Assembly: GCA_900549235.1 (NCBI GenBank) | Contig: URNT01000024.1 | Span: forward strand, 1-57,013 | Length of the DNA stretch: 57,013 bases | DNA from: an uncultured Clostridium sp. | GTDB lineage: Bacteria; Bacillota; Clostridia; Lachnospirales; Lachnospiraceae | Direction of reading: 5' to 3' | In this document: one piece after another, positions 33,441 through 41,788 of the stretch | Numbering within the stretch: the first letter of the stretch is position 1 | Layout of the letters: every line of letters starts with the position of its first letter | Made by a program: the position numbers and the translations under genes | The notes under the pieces: generated by a model | What the model saw: the letters and a program-made list of their open reading frames with translations, nothing else | Databases searched by the model: none | Told to the model about the DNA's origin: nothing

Positions 33441-34580
33441 TTATTCCAGATATTTCTTTAAAGCCTGTACCGCCTGGTCTGCTTCCTCCTCTGTATTAAA
33501 ATGGGAGAAGCTAAAGCGCACCGCTCCCTGTTCCTTTGTACCCAGAACCTGATGCATCAGAGGAGCGCAGTGCCCGCCGGACCGGGTGTAAATTTCACAT
33601 TCCTGGGCCAGGAAGTCGCTTACCTGGCCCGAATCCTCCTCTCCCAGGTTCAGGCTTACGATAGCTGCCCGTTCCTTCTGGGAAAAATCTCCATAAATTC
33701 TGACCTCCGGGATCATTCTTACCTGATCATAAAAGTAAAAGGCCAGCTCCTGCTCCCGCCTGCGGATCCTGTCTATTCCCTGCTCCTTTATATAAAGAAG
33801 GGCCGCCCTAAGACCTGCGATGCCGTGTCCATTTAAGGTTCCTGCCTCCAGGGCTGTGGGCATCACCCCCGGATGCTCCTTTTCATAGGTCATGATTCCG
33901 CTTCCTCCGGTGAGAAGGGGACGGAGGGTAATGTCCTTTCGGATGCACAGACCTCCTGTGCCCTGAGGGCCCATCAGCCCCTTGTGGCCGGTAAAGCAGA
34001 GAATATCAATCAAATCCTCCTCCATATCAATGTGAAATACCCCGGCAGTCTGAGAGGCGTCTACCATAAACACAGCCCCCGTCTCACGGCATTTCCTTCC
34101 GATCCGGCGGATGTCCATCCGGTTTCCGGTAAGATTGGAAGCATGGGTCATAACCACCGCCCTTGTGCCCGGGGTAATGGCAGCCTCCAGAGCCTCATAA
34201 TCCAGCTGTCCCAGCTCACCTCCTATGCAGCCGGTAATCACCAGCTCCACTCCCTGCTTTTCCATTTCATAAAGGGGGCGGAGAACGCTGTTATGCTCCG
34301 CCGCTGTGGTCACCACCCGGTCTCCCGGCCTGAGAATCCCCTTGATGGCCATATTCAGGCTCTGGGTGGAGTTGGCGGTAAATACCACCTGCTCCGGCCC
34401 ATCCCCATGGAACAGCTCCGACAAAAGAGCCCTTGTCTCATAAATGACCCTGGCGCTTTTAAGAGCAGCGCCGTGAGTGCCTCTGGAGCAGTTTCCCATG
34501 GTGCCCATGGCCTCAAAAACCGCCTGGGCCACTGTCTCCGGCTTATAAAAGGAGGTGGCGGCGTGATCCAGATATATCAT
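33441..34580 (-). CDS. NifS-like cysteine desulfurase / selenocysteine lyase
   Basis: A 379-residue PLP enzyme of the class V aminotransferase fold. The PLP lysine is in FTGHKGLMGPQGTG, and the catalytic cysteine is in TRSGGHCAPLMHQ near residue 340. It matches the group of desulfurases found beside SDMH genes (the Enterococcus faecalis EF2568 type). In this context it likely releases S or Se from (seleno)cysteine for the cofactor. It is the last gene of the selenium operon, nine bases after yqeB. Confidence 0.9.
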   Translation of the reverse strand: MIYLDHAATSFYKPETVAQAVFEAMGTMGNCSRGTHGAALKSARVIYETRALLSELFHGDGPEQVVFTANSTQSLNMAIKGILRPGDRVVTTAAEHNSVLRPLYEMEKQGVELVITGCIGGELGQLDYEALEAAITPGTRAVVMTHASNLTGNRMDIRRIGRKCRETGAVFMVDASQTAGVFHIDMEEDLIDILCFTGHKGLMGPQGTGGLCIRKDITLRPLLTGGSGIMTYEKEHPGVMPTALEAGTLNGHGIAGLRAALLYIKEQGIDRIRRREQELAFYFYDQVRMIPEVRIYGDFSQKERAAIVSLNLGEEDSGQVSDFLAQECEIYTRSGGHCAPLMHQVLGTKEQGAVRFSFSHFNTEEEADQAVQALKKYLE

Positions 34581-34589
34581 AGTCTCCTC

Positions 34590-35414
34590 CTAATGCCCCT
34601 GCTTCATTTCCAAATACAAAAGCCCCTCCAGCACAGAGCCCCCAAGGGCCCTCGCCTTATCAGAAATGGTAAAGCAGTTTTCGTATTCGCTTTCTCTCGG
34701 ATCAATGTCCGCAATCTTAAATCCATTTGTCACCGGGAAGCCGTCCCGGATCAGTCCCCGCAGGAGACCGGTAAGGGAGGCTTCCACGCTTACCTTACCC
34801 TTTCCCGTTACAATCACAGCAATCTGCTGGCCCTTTTCCACCCGATCCCCGATCTGGCACCTGCCAAAGAGGATACCCGTAGCAGGAGAATGGATCACCC
34901 GCTCCTTACTGTAGCCTCCGATCAGGCCCGGAACCCCTGTATTAGGCTGGGCGCTGCCATTTCCAATGATCCGGCCCAGGTTGTGGCCCCGCATGGTTTC
35001 GATAACCAGATCCACATCCTCCCCCGCCTGAAAGCCCGGCCCCAGGGCAATGGTCTTGTCTGCCATGGCTCTTGTGGTCCCCATGTTTTTCTTTGCCAGA
35101 ATGGCGTCTACCAGGGCCCAGGGACGCACCTCCTTAAGGACCTCACAGTCCCCGTCGATAAGAAGGGGCACCACGCCCTCCTCCATCAGCTCCATGGCCT
35201 CAGAAAACTTCGACGCCTTTTTGCAGACCACTCCCTCTACCTCGCTGACGCCGTCGTATACTGCCTCGCAGAAAGCTGCCTTTCTGCGGATGGCTGAGGG
35301 AACCCCTGTTTCCAGGGCAAGCACCGGATAGCCGCACCGATGCAGCCGGTGGATCACCCCTGTGGCAATGTCACCGGCTCCTCTTACTATAATCAGCTGG
35401 CTGCTTCTGTCCAT
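34590..35414 (-). CDS. yqeB: Selenium-dependent molybdenum hydroxylase system protein YqeB
   Basis: A 274-residue protein. The N-terminal Rossmann-like part begins LIIVRGAGDIATGVIHRLHR; the C-terminal half has GNGSAQPNTGVPGLIGGYSKE and a biotinyl-like hairpin (SPATGILFGRCQIGDRVEKG). YqeB is one of the marker genes for selenium-dependent molybdenum hydroxylases and occurs with SelD even where no selenocysteine machinery exists. Its exact step is unknown; transfer of selenium to the molybdenum centre is inferred. The start follows AAAGGAGACAG. Confidence 0.92.
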   Translation of the reverse strand: MDRSSQLIIVRGAGDIATGVIHRLHRCGYPVLALETGVPSAIRRKAAFCEAVYDGVSEVEGVVCKKASKFSEAMELMEEGVVPLLIDGDCEVLKEVRPWALVDAILAKKNMGTTRAMADKTIALGPGFQAGEDVDLVIETMRGHNLGRIIGNGSAQPNTGVPGLIGGYSKERVIHSPATGILFGRCQIGDRVEKGQQIAVIVTGKGKVSVEASLTGLLRGLIRDGFPVTNGFKIADIDPRESEYENCFTISDKARALGGSVLEGLLYLEMKQGH

Positions 35415-35459
35415 CTGTCTGTCTCCTTTTTTCTGTTCTGTATGGCCGGACCCGGGCGC

Positions 35460-36074
35460 TTATGGACGCACCAGAATGCCAGCCGCCGTCATGCGCTCTG
35501 TGATCTCATACATATTGGTCACACCGCCCACCTTCAGCTTTTCAGCCAGGCCGTAGTGGTTCAGGCAGGTGCCGCAGGTCAGGATCTCTACCCCCTGAGC
35601 CTCCAGAGACTTCAGATCCTCCAGATTTTCAGAGCCCTCACAAGACAGATAGGCGCCGCTGTTATAAAGAAGAACCGTCTCCGGAAGCCGGTCCTGCTGA
35701 GTCAGGGCATAGACAAAGCCCTTCATCAGAAGGCGGCCAAGGGCCGGATCCCCCTGTCCCATTTCATTAGAAGAAAGGACAACCACCACGCCCTTTTTAC
35801 GGCTGTCCGGGATGCAGGCAGGTTCTGTCTCTGGCGCTGCCTTCTGATCTGCTTCCCCGCCTCCGGCGGAAATGGCTACGATGTATTCCCTGTTATTTAC
35901 CTTTTCAAAATTGGAGGACAGACCTTTGTGGTCTGCCAGCTTTTTTAAGTTCTGAACGGCAATCTCATTGTCCACGATCACCTCTACGATCTCTCCCGGA
36001 GCACAGGACTCCAGAGCTTTTTTTGCCTCAATCACAGGCAGAGGACACTGTTTTCCTCTTTCATCTAATCTCAT
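35460..36074 (-). CDS. yedF: Selenium metabolism protein YedF (TusA-DsrE fusion)
   Basis: A 204-residue protein. The N-terminal TusA-like domain carries the CPxP cysteine (GKQCPLPVIEAKKAL, Cys10); a DsrE-like C-terminal domain (about residues 95-200) contains CEGSENLEDL and GVEILTCGTCLNHYGL. YedF proteins co-occur with SelD and YedE, and the TusA domain is thought to carry sulfur or selenium as a persulfide or perselenide. It follows selD by 31 bases. Confidence 0.93.
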   Translation of the reverse strand: MRLDERGKQCPLPVIEAKKALESCAPGEIVEVIVDNEIAVQNLKKLADHKGLSSNFEKVNNREYIVAISAGGGEADQKAAPETEPACIPDSRKKGVVVVLSSNEMGQGDPALGRLLMKGFVYALTQQDRLPETVLLYNSGAYLSCEGSENLEDLKSLEAQGVEILTCGTCLNHYGLAEKLKVGGVTNMYEITERMTAAGILVRP

Positions 36075-36105
36075 ATGGATTCTCCCTTCTTCCGATGTCC
36101 GAATA

Positions 36106-37131
36106 TCAGCACACCGTCACAGATTTTTCCTGTTTTTCTGTAATCTCCCCTACGATCCCGCAGGGAAGCCCCAGAGCCTCGATCTCCTTTACCGCCTCTT
36201 TCGCGTCCTCCCTGTCCATAGACACCAGAAGACCGCCGGAGGTCTGGGGATCAAATAGAATCTCCTCCAGAGCAAAACTGCAGTCTGCAAAGCTTACCTT
36301 TTCCCCTACATGATTCCTGTTTCTCTGGGCCGCCGCTGTAATGTAAAATTCCTCTACATACTCAGTACACTCTGGAATAAAGGGAAGATCATTTTTCCGG
36401 ATCACCGCGCTGTGGCTGTCCCCCAGCATCTCGCACAGATGGCCCAGAAAGCCAAAGCCTGTTACATCCGTACATCCATGGGTCCGGTAGCGGCGGACGA
36501 TCTGAGAGGCATATTTGTTCAGGGTAGTCATAGACCGTACTGCCAGCTCCATGGCCTTCTCTGAGGCCGCGCCCATCCGTGAAGCCGTACAGACAATCCC
36601 CACTCCCAGAGGCTTTGTAAGGATCAGGGCATCCCCTGTCTTGCAGCCGCTGTTTGCAAATACACGGTCCGGGTGGATGGTGCCTGTAACAGACAGGCCG
36701 TATTTTACATCCGCATCCGCGATGGAATGTCCCCCTGCCAGGATCCCTCCTGCCTCGTGCACCTTCTCACTGCCTCCAAGAAGGATCTTTCCCAGGATAT
36801 TCAAGTCCATGGCCTCCGGGAAGCATACAATATTCAGGGCGGTTTTCACATCCCCGCCCATGGCGTAAATATCGCTTAAGGCATTGGCTGCCGCAATCTG
36901 GCCGAAAATATAGGGATCCTCCACCATAGGCGGGAAAAAATCCAGAGTCTGAACCATAGCCAGATCATCCGTCAGCTTATACACCGCCGCGTCATCTGAG
37001 CCCTCATAGCCGATCAGGAGGTTTGGATCCTTCACCTTCGGCAGCTTTTCAAGAACCCGGGCCAGCGCTCCCGGCCCCAGCTTGGCCGTACATCCCCCGC
37101 CCTTGCAAAATACAATTTCTTCCTGCTCCAA
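36106..37131 (-). CDS. selD: Selenide, water dikinase (selenophosphate synthetase)
   Basis: A 341-residue enzyme that makes selenophosphate from selenide and ATP. The glycine-rich loop has the catalytic pair Cys14 and Lys17 (KGGGCTAKLGPG), three residues apart as in Escherichia coli SelD. Further conserved blocks are GSDDAAVY, TLDFFPPMVEDPYIFG and GGHSIADADVKYGL. The active-site position is cysteine, not selenocysteine. No selA, selB or selenouridine synthase gene is in the window; the neighbours point to selenium for molybdenum hydroxylases. Confidence 0.97.
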   Translation of the reverse strand: MEQEEIVFCKGGGCTAKLGPGALARVLEKLPKVKDPNLLIGYEGSDDAAVYKLTDDLAMVQTLDFFPPMVEDPYIFGQIAAANALSDIYAMGGDVKTALNIVCFPEAMDLNILGKILLGGSEKVHEAGGILAGGHSIADADVKYGLSVTGTIHPDRVFANSGCKTGDALILTKPLGVGIVCTASRMGAASEKAMELAVRSMTTLNKYASQIVRRYRTHGCTDVTGFGFLGHLCEMLGDSHSAVIRKNDLPFIPECTEYVEEFYITAAAQRNRNHVGEKVSFADCSFALEEILFDPQTSGGLLVSMDREDAKEAVKEIEALGLPCGIVGEITEKQEKSVTVC

Positions 37132-37143
37132 CGCTCTCTCCTC

Positions 37144-37518
37144 CTATTCCATCATCCTGATCTCATCCATCCAGGCCTGGGAAAAATGCCGGCCAAACAG
37201 CCGGTCCAGATCCTCCCTGGCTTCAGACATAAAATTGTCATAGGTCTCCAGAATGGCCTGGGCCTGGGGTGTCAGGGTGGATCCCCCTCCGTCCCTTCCT
37301 CCCGTCTCTCTGTCCGTCAGAGGAAAGCCCCAGGCCTTCTCCGACTCTTTCAGGATCCTCCAGGCCTTGCTGTAGGCCATATTCATGTTCTGGGCCGCCT
37401 TCTGAAGAGAACCGGTGGCCTCTACATTGCGAAGCAGAGATGCGATACCGGGGCCAAAGGCCTTTTCATCAAAGTACAATTTCAGTGACAGCCTGTAATG
37501 GAGCTGACCTTCATTCAT
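37144..37518 (-). CDS. ModE-type winged helix DNA-binding protein
   Basis: A 124-residue protein consisting of the ModE N-terminal winged helix only: FGPGIASLLRNVEATGSLQK, then AAQNMNMAYSKAWRILK, the GGRDGGGS wing, and LTPQAQAIL. The molybdate-binding Mop domains of classical ModE are missing. It closely resembles the C-terminal domain of the gene at 44189-45127. The start MNEGQLHYRL has GGAGGTAG upstream. It likely binds the CGTTAT-N12-ATAACG boxes. It has its own internal promoter at 37553-37581. Confidence 0.88.
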   Translation of the reverse strand: MNEGQLHYRLSLKLYFDEKAFGPGIASLLRNVEATGSLQKAAQNMNMAYSKAWRILKESEKAWGFPLTDRETGGRDGGGSTLTPQAQAILETYDNFMSEAREDLDRLFGRHFSQAWMDEIRMME

Positions 37519-37552
37519 CCTGTCTACCTCCCTGTGATTATTGTGTACAAAA

Positions 37553-37581
37553 ATTATACCAGATTCCCTCCCCTGTGCCAA
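37553..37581 (-). promoter_or_regulatory. Internal promoter ahead of modE-like/selD
   Basis: Read leftward: TTGGCA, 17-base spacer, TATAAT with an extended -10 (TGG). It lies in the 65-base gap between the tusA-like and modE-like genes, and would transcribe modE-like, selD, yedF, yqeB and the desulfurase independently of yedE. Confidence 0.65.
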
Positions 37582-37583
37582 GC

Positions 37584-37796
37584 TTATCTGGGCCGGATGG
37601 TGATCTCGTAATCCCGTCCCCGCATGGCTGCGGAGGCCTCTTTTTTATACTCTGCCGCCAGCTTTACCAGGTTGTCTCTGGTGTGGGCGCTGTCGCTTAA
37701 TACGGTAAAGGTCTCTGCCGGCGCGGCATCCATTTCATCCATCAGAATCAGTACCGGCTCCGGGCAGGACAGCCCTCTTACATCTACTTCCTTCAT
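37584..37796 (-). CDS. TusA-like sulfurtransferase domain protein
   Basis: A 70-residue single-domain TusA/SirA-like protein with the CPxP motif (GLSCPEPVLILMDEM, Cys11). It lies 15 bases behind yedE, a standing association in which the TusA-like partner accepts selenium or sulfur entering through YedE. It is distinct from the TusA domain inside YedF. Confidence 0.88.
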   Translation of the reverse strand: MKEVDVRGLSCPEPVLILMDEMDAAPAETFTVLSDSAHTRDNLVKLAAEYKKEASAAMRGRDYEITIRPR

Positions 37797-37811
37797 TTTA
37801 AAACCCCTCCC

Positions 37812-38870
37812 TTATTTTGCTTTTCTTCTGCATGAAACAGCGATGATAAATAAAATGACGATACAGGCCACGCAGGCAATCCGCCCTGCAGGTGTGGTTC
37901 CGTTTCCACTGGAAGCCAGGCCGAAGTTATGACAGAAGGCCGCGCCTACCAGCATACCAAGGACGTGCATCACCCCGTCTCCGGAGCCCTGGCCAGCCAG
38001 GATCAGCTGTCTTAAGGGGCAGCCTCCTGCCAGTACAGCTGCAAAGCCTACGGTATACATTCCAAGAAGGTTCCACAGGCTCTCTGTATGAGCCACCGGC
38101 TGACCGGAAAAGCCTGCCATAAAATGGCCGGCAGCCAGGTTATATACCAGCATCACCAGGAACAGACCACCGATCACAGAAAGCAGGTCAAAGTTTTTCA
38201 TCAGAATCACGTCACGGATTCCTCCTGCAAAGCAGGTTCTGGAACGCTGGGAAATGGCGCCGAAGATCAGTCCTCCTGCCAGAGAAGCCAGTACCGGAGC
38301 GTGCATACTGCCAGGTCCCTCTGTACTTACGGCAAAAAGGGCTGTGGTCAGGCTGAGAATCAGCAGGATCACAAGGATAAACGGCAGCACATAGCCATTT
38401 TCCTTCCTTGTGTCATAAGCCCGTCCCAGACTGAAGCCCTTCTTCAGGAAGATGCAGCCCGTTCCTACACCCAGGATAAAGCCTGCCAGCGCCACATAGG
38501 CATTGAAATCTCCTGCTGACATACGCAGCACCATACGCAGAGGGCAGCCCAGGAATATCAGCGCACCGATCATGGTGATCACGCCCAAGAGGAAGCGGAT
38601 GGCTGGTGAAGAACCGGCTGTAGAACGGTATTCTCCCGTTGCCAGGGCAATCACGAAGGCTCCCACTACCAGGCCCACGATCTCCGGCCTCATATACTGT
38701 ACAATGGCCGCCGTATGCAGCTTTGTGGCTCCCGCAATATCACGAATAAAACAGGCAATACAAAATGCCATATTCCCCGGATTTCCCATGGCCGCCAGCA
38801 CCGCCGCGATCACTCCCAATGCCCCTCCCCACAGGAGAAGAGCTGCCTTTCCTTGTAACTTTCCTTCCAT
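37812..38870 (-). CDS. yedE: YedE family putative selenium transporter
   Basis: A 352-residue membrane protein of the YeeE/YedE (SUL transporter) family with about nine or ten helices. The paired conserved cysteine motifs GCPLRMVLRMSAGD and GCPLRQLILAGQGSGD are both present; in thiosulfate-transporting relatives these cysteines line the path. Its context with SelD and YedF supports transport of a selenium compound. It is the first gene of the selenium operon, with a ModE-type box 24 bases before the start codon. Confidence 0.92.
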   Translation of the reverse strand: MEGKLQGKAALLLWGGALGVIAAVLAAMGNPGNMAFCIACFIRDIAGATKLHTAAIVQYMRPEIVGLVVGAFVIALATGEYRSTAGSSPAIRFLLGVITMIGALIFLGCPLRMVLRMSAGDFNAYVALAGFILGVGTGCIFLKKGFSLGRAYDTRKENGYVLPFILVILLILSLTTALFAVSTEGPGSMHAPVLASLAGGLIFGAISQRSRTCFAGGIRDVILMKNFDLLSVIGGLFLVMLVYNLAAGHFMAGFSGQPVAHTESLWNLLGMYTVGFAAVLAGGCPLRQLILAGQGSGDGVMHVLGMLVGAAFCHNFGLASSGNGTTPAGRIACVACIVILFIIAVSCRRKAK

Positions 38871-38893
38871 TGTTTTTTCTCTCCTTTTTCATA

Positions 38894-38917
38894 CGTTATT
38901 TTTAAAAAAGAATAACG
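38894..38917. promoter_or_regulatory. ModE-type operator upstream of yedE
   Basis: Inverted repeat CGTTAT-N12-ATAACG, 24 bp in total, just upstream of the yedE ribosome binding site. A weak promoter read leftward (TTTACT at 38930-38925, 18-base spacer, TTTAAA) would have its -10 box inside the palindrome. Same arms and spacing as the box at 51515-51538 and as the Escherichia coli modA operator. Confidence 0.75.
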
Positions 38918-38924
38918 CAGGCAG

Positions 38925-38975
38925 AGTAAAAGCCGGTATGGCCCTTCTGTGATCTGGCCATGACCGGCTTTTATA
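38925..38975 (-). terminator. Terminator between AIM24 gene and yedE operon
   Basis: Long stem AAAAGCCGGT-ATGGCC / GGCCAT-G-ACCGGCTTTT (38928-38943 with 38956-38972, one bulged base) with T-runs on both sides. Read leftward it ends the dapA-AIM24 transcript just before the yedE control region. Confidence 0.8.
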
Positions 38976-39088
38976 TTCAAAGCTCCAAACTGCGTTTTCC
39001 TGTTTATGGTTCATATTATAACAAATTTTTAGGAAAATGCAATTATTTTGTGAGGTATTTTTACTAAGAGATTTCAAGTTACCAGACG

Positions 39089-39850
39089 TTATTTTGCCAC
39101 CGGAGCCATCAGCACTTTTCCGGTTCCCCGATATACGTTCACCAGGCCTTCCCCAGAAGCTGCAGAACCGATCAATGTCTTTCCAGAGCGTTCTACGGTG
39201 AAGTTCAAGCTGCCGCTCCAGGCGATGGCCATATTTCCGTCAATCTTCACCACATCATTGTCCAGAACGATTTCAATCAATTCTTCTCTCGGACAGGGCG
39301 ATTCCAGGCACACAACGCCTTCTCCGGCAATTCCCAGATTAAACAGTCCTTCTCCACCCGCCACTGCAGAAGATAGATTCGAGCGCATGACTGCCTTATG
39401 TTTCAGAGAAGATTCACAGGCCAGAAAGAGGCCATCCTCCAATACCATAGAGCCGTTCCAGTCGCGGACGTCTTCCAGCAGAATATACTTATAGGTTGGT
39501 TCCAGCACCAGTGTACCGTTTCCTGTGTATTCTGGCTTGATCGCTGATTCACCTGTCACTTTGCCTCGAACTGCCTTTCCAAACAGATCGCCGACGCCCT
39601 TGATTCCCGTTGTGGCGTTCACATCGCCGACTGCCCACTGCATGGCTCCCGCCTGCACAGTCACGTTGGATTTTGACAGGTCGCAGACCACCTGGCGTCT
39701 CCGCACGTTCATCTTGCTGCTGTAATAAGCCGTCACCGCATTGTCCGGGCTGACGCTCAAATCGCGCAGATACTCTGCTACGGTAAAGGCCCCTTTCGCT
39801 TCAACCGTACGAATATCATCATTATCTAAAAAATTACGGATCTGGTACAT
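39089..39850 (-). CDS. AIM24 family protein
   Basis: A 253-residue beta-rich protein of the AIM24 / tryptophan-RNA-attenuator-like fold (KAVRGKVTGESAIKPEYTGN, YKYILLEDVRDWNGSMVLED). Bacterial members have no settled biochemical role; the family was named for a mitochondrial protein. The start MYQIRNFLDNDD has AAAGGGGG upstream. A nine-bp inverted repeat GTGTTTTTC / GAAAAACAC (39868-39876, 39902-39910) lies between it and dapA. Confidence 0.85.
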   Translation of the reverse strand: MYQIRNFLDNDDIRTVEAKGAFTVAEYLRDLSVSPDNAVTAYYSSKMNVRRRQVVCDLSKSNVTVQAGAMQWAVGDVNATTGIKGVGDLFGKAVRGKVTGESAIKPEYTGNGTLVLEPTYKYILLEDVRDWNGSMVLEDGLFLACESSLKHKAVMRSNLSSAVAGGEGLFNLGIAGEGVVCLESPCPREELIEIVLDNDVVKIDGNMAIAWSGSLNFTVERSGKTLIGSAASGEGLVNVYRGTGKVLMAPVAK

Positions 39851-39921
39851 ATGTGGTTCCCCCTTTAGTGTTTTTCTTTTACTATAACATTTCCATCTGC
39901 AGAAAAACACCGACAAAATTC

Positions 39922-40812
39922 TTAAGTTTTCCGCATCCTCTCCATCACCCTCTTAAGCTCCTCCTTCTTCCCTTCCTCCATCCTCGTCATAGGCAGGCGG
40001 TAGTTCTCCCCGCATACCCCCATCATAGCCAGGGCGGCTTTCACAGGAATCGGATTGACCTCCCAGAACATAGCCTGCATCAGAGGCAGTAAGGAGAGCT
40101 GGAGCCTTCTGCTGCCTTCCAGATCCCCTTCAAAGAACCGTCTGCAGAGAAGGCTCATCTCTCCCGGCAGGATATTGGCGAGGACGGAGATGACACCCTT
40201 TCCCCCCAGGGCCAGGACTGCCAGGGTCTGGTCGTCGTTGCCGGAGTAGATGGCAAGGTCATCTCCGCAGAGAGCCGCCGTGTGGGCGATCTGTGAGATA
40301 TTTCCTCCGGCCTCCTTTGTCCCTACGATATTGGGATGAAGGGACAGTTCTTTATAGGTCTGAGGCTTAATATCCACGCCGGTGCGGGTGGGCACATTAT
40401 AAAGGATAATGGGCAGATCTGCCGCATCTGCAATGGCAGTAAAATGAGCGATCAGCCCCTTTTGTGTGGCCTTATTATAATAGGGAGTTACCAGCAGGAG
40501 GCCGTCTGCCCCTGCTTTTTTGGCTTCCTTTGAAAGGGCGATGGCATGAGCGGTGGAGTTGCTGCCAGTACCTGCAATCACAGGCACCCGGCCGTCTACA
40601 TACCGGAGGGCATGGTCCAAGAGCTCCAGACGCTCCCGGTCTGTGAGAGCGGCAGATTCTCCGGTGGTTCCATTTATGAGAATGGCGTCTGTCCCGCCCT
40701 CTAGCTGCATGGAAAGCATAACATCCACTGCTTTATAATCAATGGCCCCCTGCCGGTCCATGGGAGCAGCCAGAGCCACGGCAGAGCCTCGGAATATTTC
40801 TTTTTTCATCAT
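39922..40812 (-). CDS. dapA: 4-hydroxy-tetrahydrodipicolinate synthase
   Basis: A 296-residue TIM-barrel aldolase that condenses pyruvate and aspartate semialdehyde. The Schiff-base lysine is in VGTKEAGGNISQ, the tyrosine is in IILYNVPTRTG, and the substrate loop is NGTTGESAAL. It is divergent from the dipicolinate synthase genes whose substrate it makes, so it may serve sporulation as well as lysine and cell-wall synthesis. A promoter read leftward (TTCACT, 17 bases, TAGAAT) may lie near 40896-40924. Confidence 0.95.
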   Translation of the reverse strand: MMKKEIFRGSAVALAAPMDRQGAIDYKAVDVMLSMQLEGGTDAILINGTTGESAALTDRERLELLDHALRYVDGRVPVIAGTGSNSTAHAIALSKEAKKAGADGLLLVTPYYNKATQKGLIAHFTAIADAADLPIILYNVPTRTGVDIKPQTYKELSLHPNIVGTKEAGGNISQIAHTAALCGDDLAIYSGNDDQTLAVLALGGKGVISVLANILPGEMSLLCRRFFEGDLEGSRRLQLSLLPLMQAMFWEVNPIPVKAALAMMGVCGENYRLPMTRMEEGKKEELKRVMERMRKT

Positions 40813-40952
40813 GATCGGTCACTCTTTCCTGTTGTATTCACAAAGGTTTGTACTGTTACAATATGTACCGCGTCCCCTTTTGGGAACCCTTTCTTTTATT
40901 CTAACATATAAACTACTATAAGTGAACTCAAAGAAACCAGGAGGCCTCTTTT

Positions 40953-41774
40953 ATGGATACATTTTTTATTGCCGGCGGAGATGACAGGTCCGATTATCTT
41001 TACCGCCTGCTTTCTGATATGGGATGGGAGGGCTACGGCCCCGGCTCCCTTTCCCTGAAAGAGGCGGCGGAAAAATGCCGGCTCATTCTGGGGCCGGTTC
41101 CCTTTTCAAAGGACGGGCAGCACCTTTTTTACCCGGCAGAGCCGGACCGGTACGACATAAAGGAGCTGCTTTCCTGCCTGACTCCCGGCCATACCCTATT
41201 TGGAGGGGCATTTCCGGAGGAGGTGCGGCGCCACTGCAGCCTGAACCGAATCCCCTGCCATGACCTGATGAAGCTGGAAATGGTGGCCCTAAAAAATGCC
41301 GCCGCCACAGCCGAAGGGGCCATCGCGGAGGCCATTTCTCTCTCGCCGGGGATGCTCCACCAGAGCCGGTGCCTGATCCTGGGCTTCGGACGGTGCGGCC
41401 AGTGCCTGGCAGATAAGCTTTCAGGGCTTTGCGCCCATCCTGTGATCGCCGACCAGCAGGAAGCTGCCCTGGCAAAGGCCTGGTCTCTTGGCTTTGAAGC
41501 CATTTCCATAAAAGAACTTAAAAAAGCCCTTCCGGGCTGCGATTTCATTTTCAACACCATCCCCGCCCCGGTGCTGGATGCTTCTATGATTCAGGAGCTT
41601 CCAGCTGACGGGACTATAATCGACATTGCCTCTGCCCCGGGAGGGGTGGACTTTGAGGCCTGTAAAAGGGCCGGAATCCGGGCAAAGCTGTGCCCCGGAC
41701 TTCCCGGCCGCTTCAGCCCTCTCGCCTCCGCCCAGATCCTCCGGGACGCTGTCATTTCCCTAGAGCAAGTTTGA
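40953..41774 (+). CDS. spoVFA: Dipicolinate synthase subunit A
   Basis: A 273-residue NAD(P)-binding protein with Rossmann loop CLILGFGRCGQCLADKL (about residue 145-160). With subunit B it oxidises dihydrodipicolinate to dipicolinic acid in the mother cell for the spore core. ACCAGGAGG precedes the ATG. The 140-base gap to dapA contains no perfect sigma-K promoter that I can confirm. Confidence 0.93.
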   Translation: MDTFFIAGGDDRSDYLYRLLSDMGWEGYGPGSLSLKEAAEKCRLILGPVPFSKDGQHLFYPAEPDRYDIKELLSCLTPGHTLFGGAFPEEVRRHCSLNRIPCHDLMKLEMVALKNAAATAEGAIAEAISLSPGMLHQSRCLILGFGRCGQCLADKLSGLCAHPVIADQQEAALAKAWSLGFEAISIKELKKALPGCDFIFNTIPAPVLDASMIQELPADGTIIDIASAPGGVDFEACKRAGIRAKLCPGLPGRFSPLASAQILRDAVISLEQV

Positions 41775-41788
41775 AAGGAGCTCTGACC

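Noticed and set aside
33873..35297. A 474-codon open frame on the plus strand
   Set aside because: It is antisense to the desulfurase and yqeB, has no ribosome binding site and no recognisable domain; the minus-strand genes carry clear motifs.
36106..37131. SelD as a selenoprotein
   Set aside because: The active-site codon is TGT (Cys14) and no in-frame TGA or SECIS-like hairpin is present.
40813..40952. Sigma-K promoter before spoVFA
   Set aside because: CATATAAACTA near 40906 resembles the -10 element but the spacing between CATA and TA is wrong, so I did not list it.
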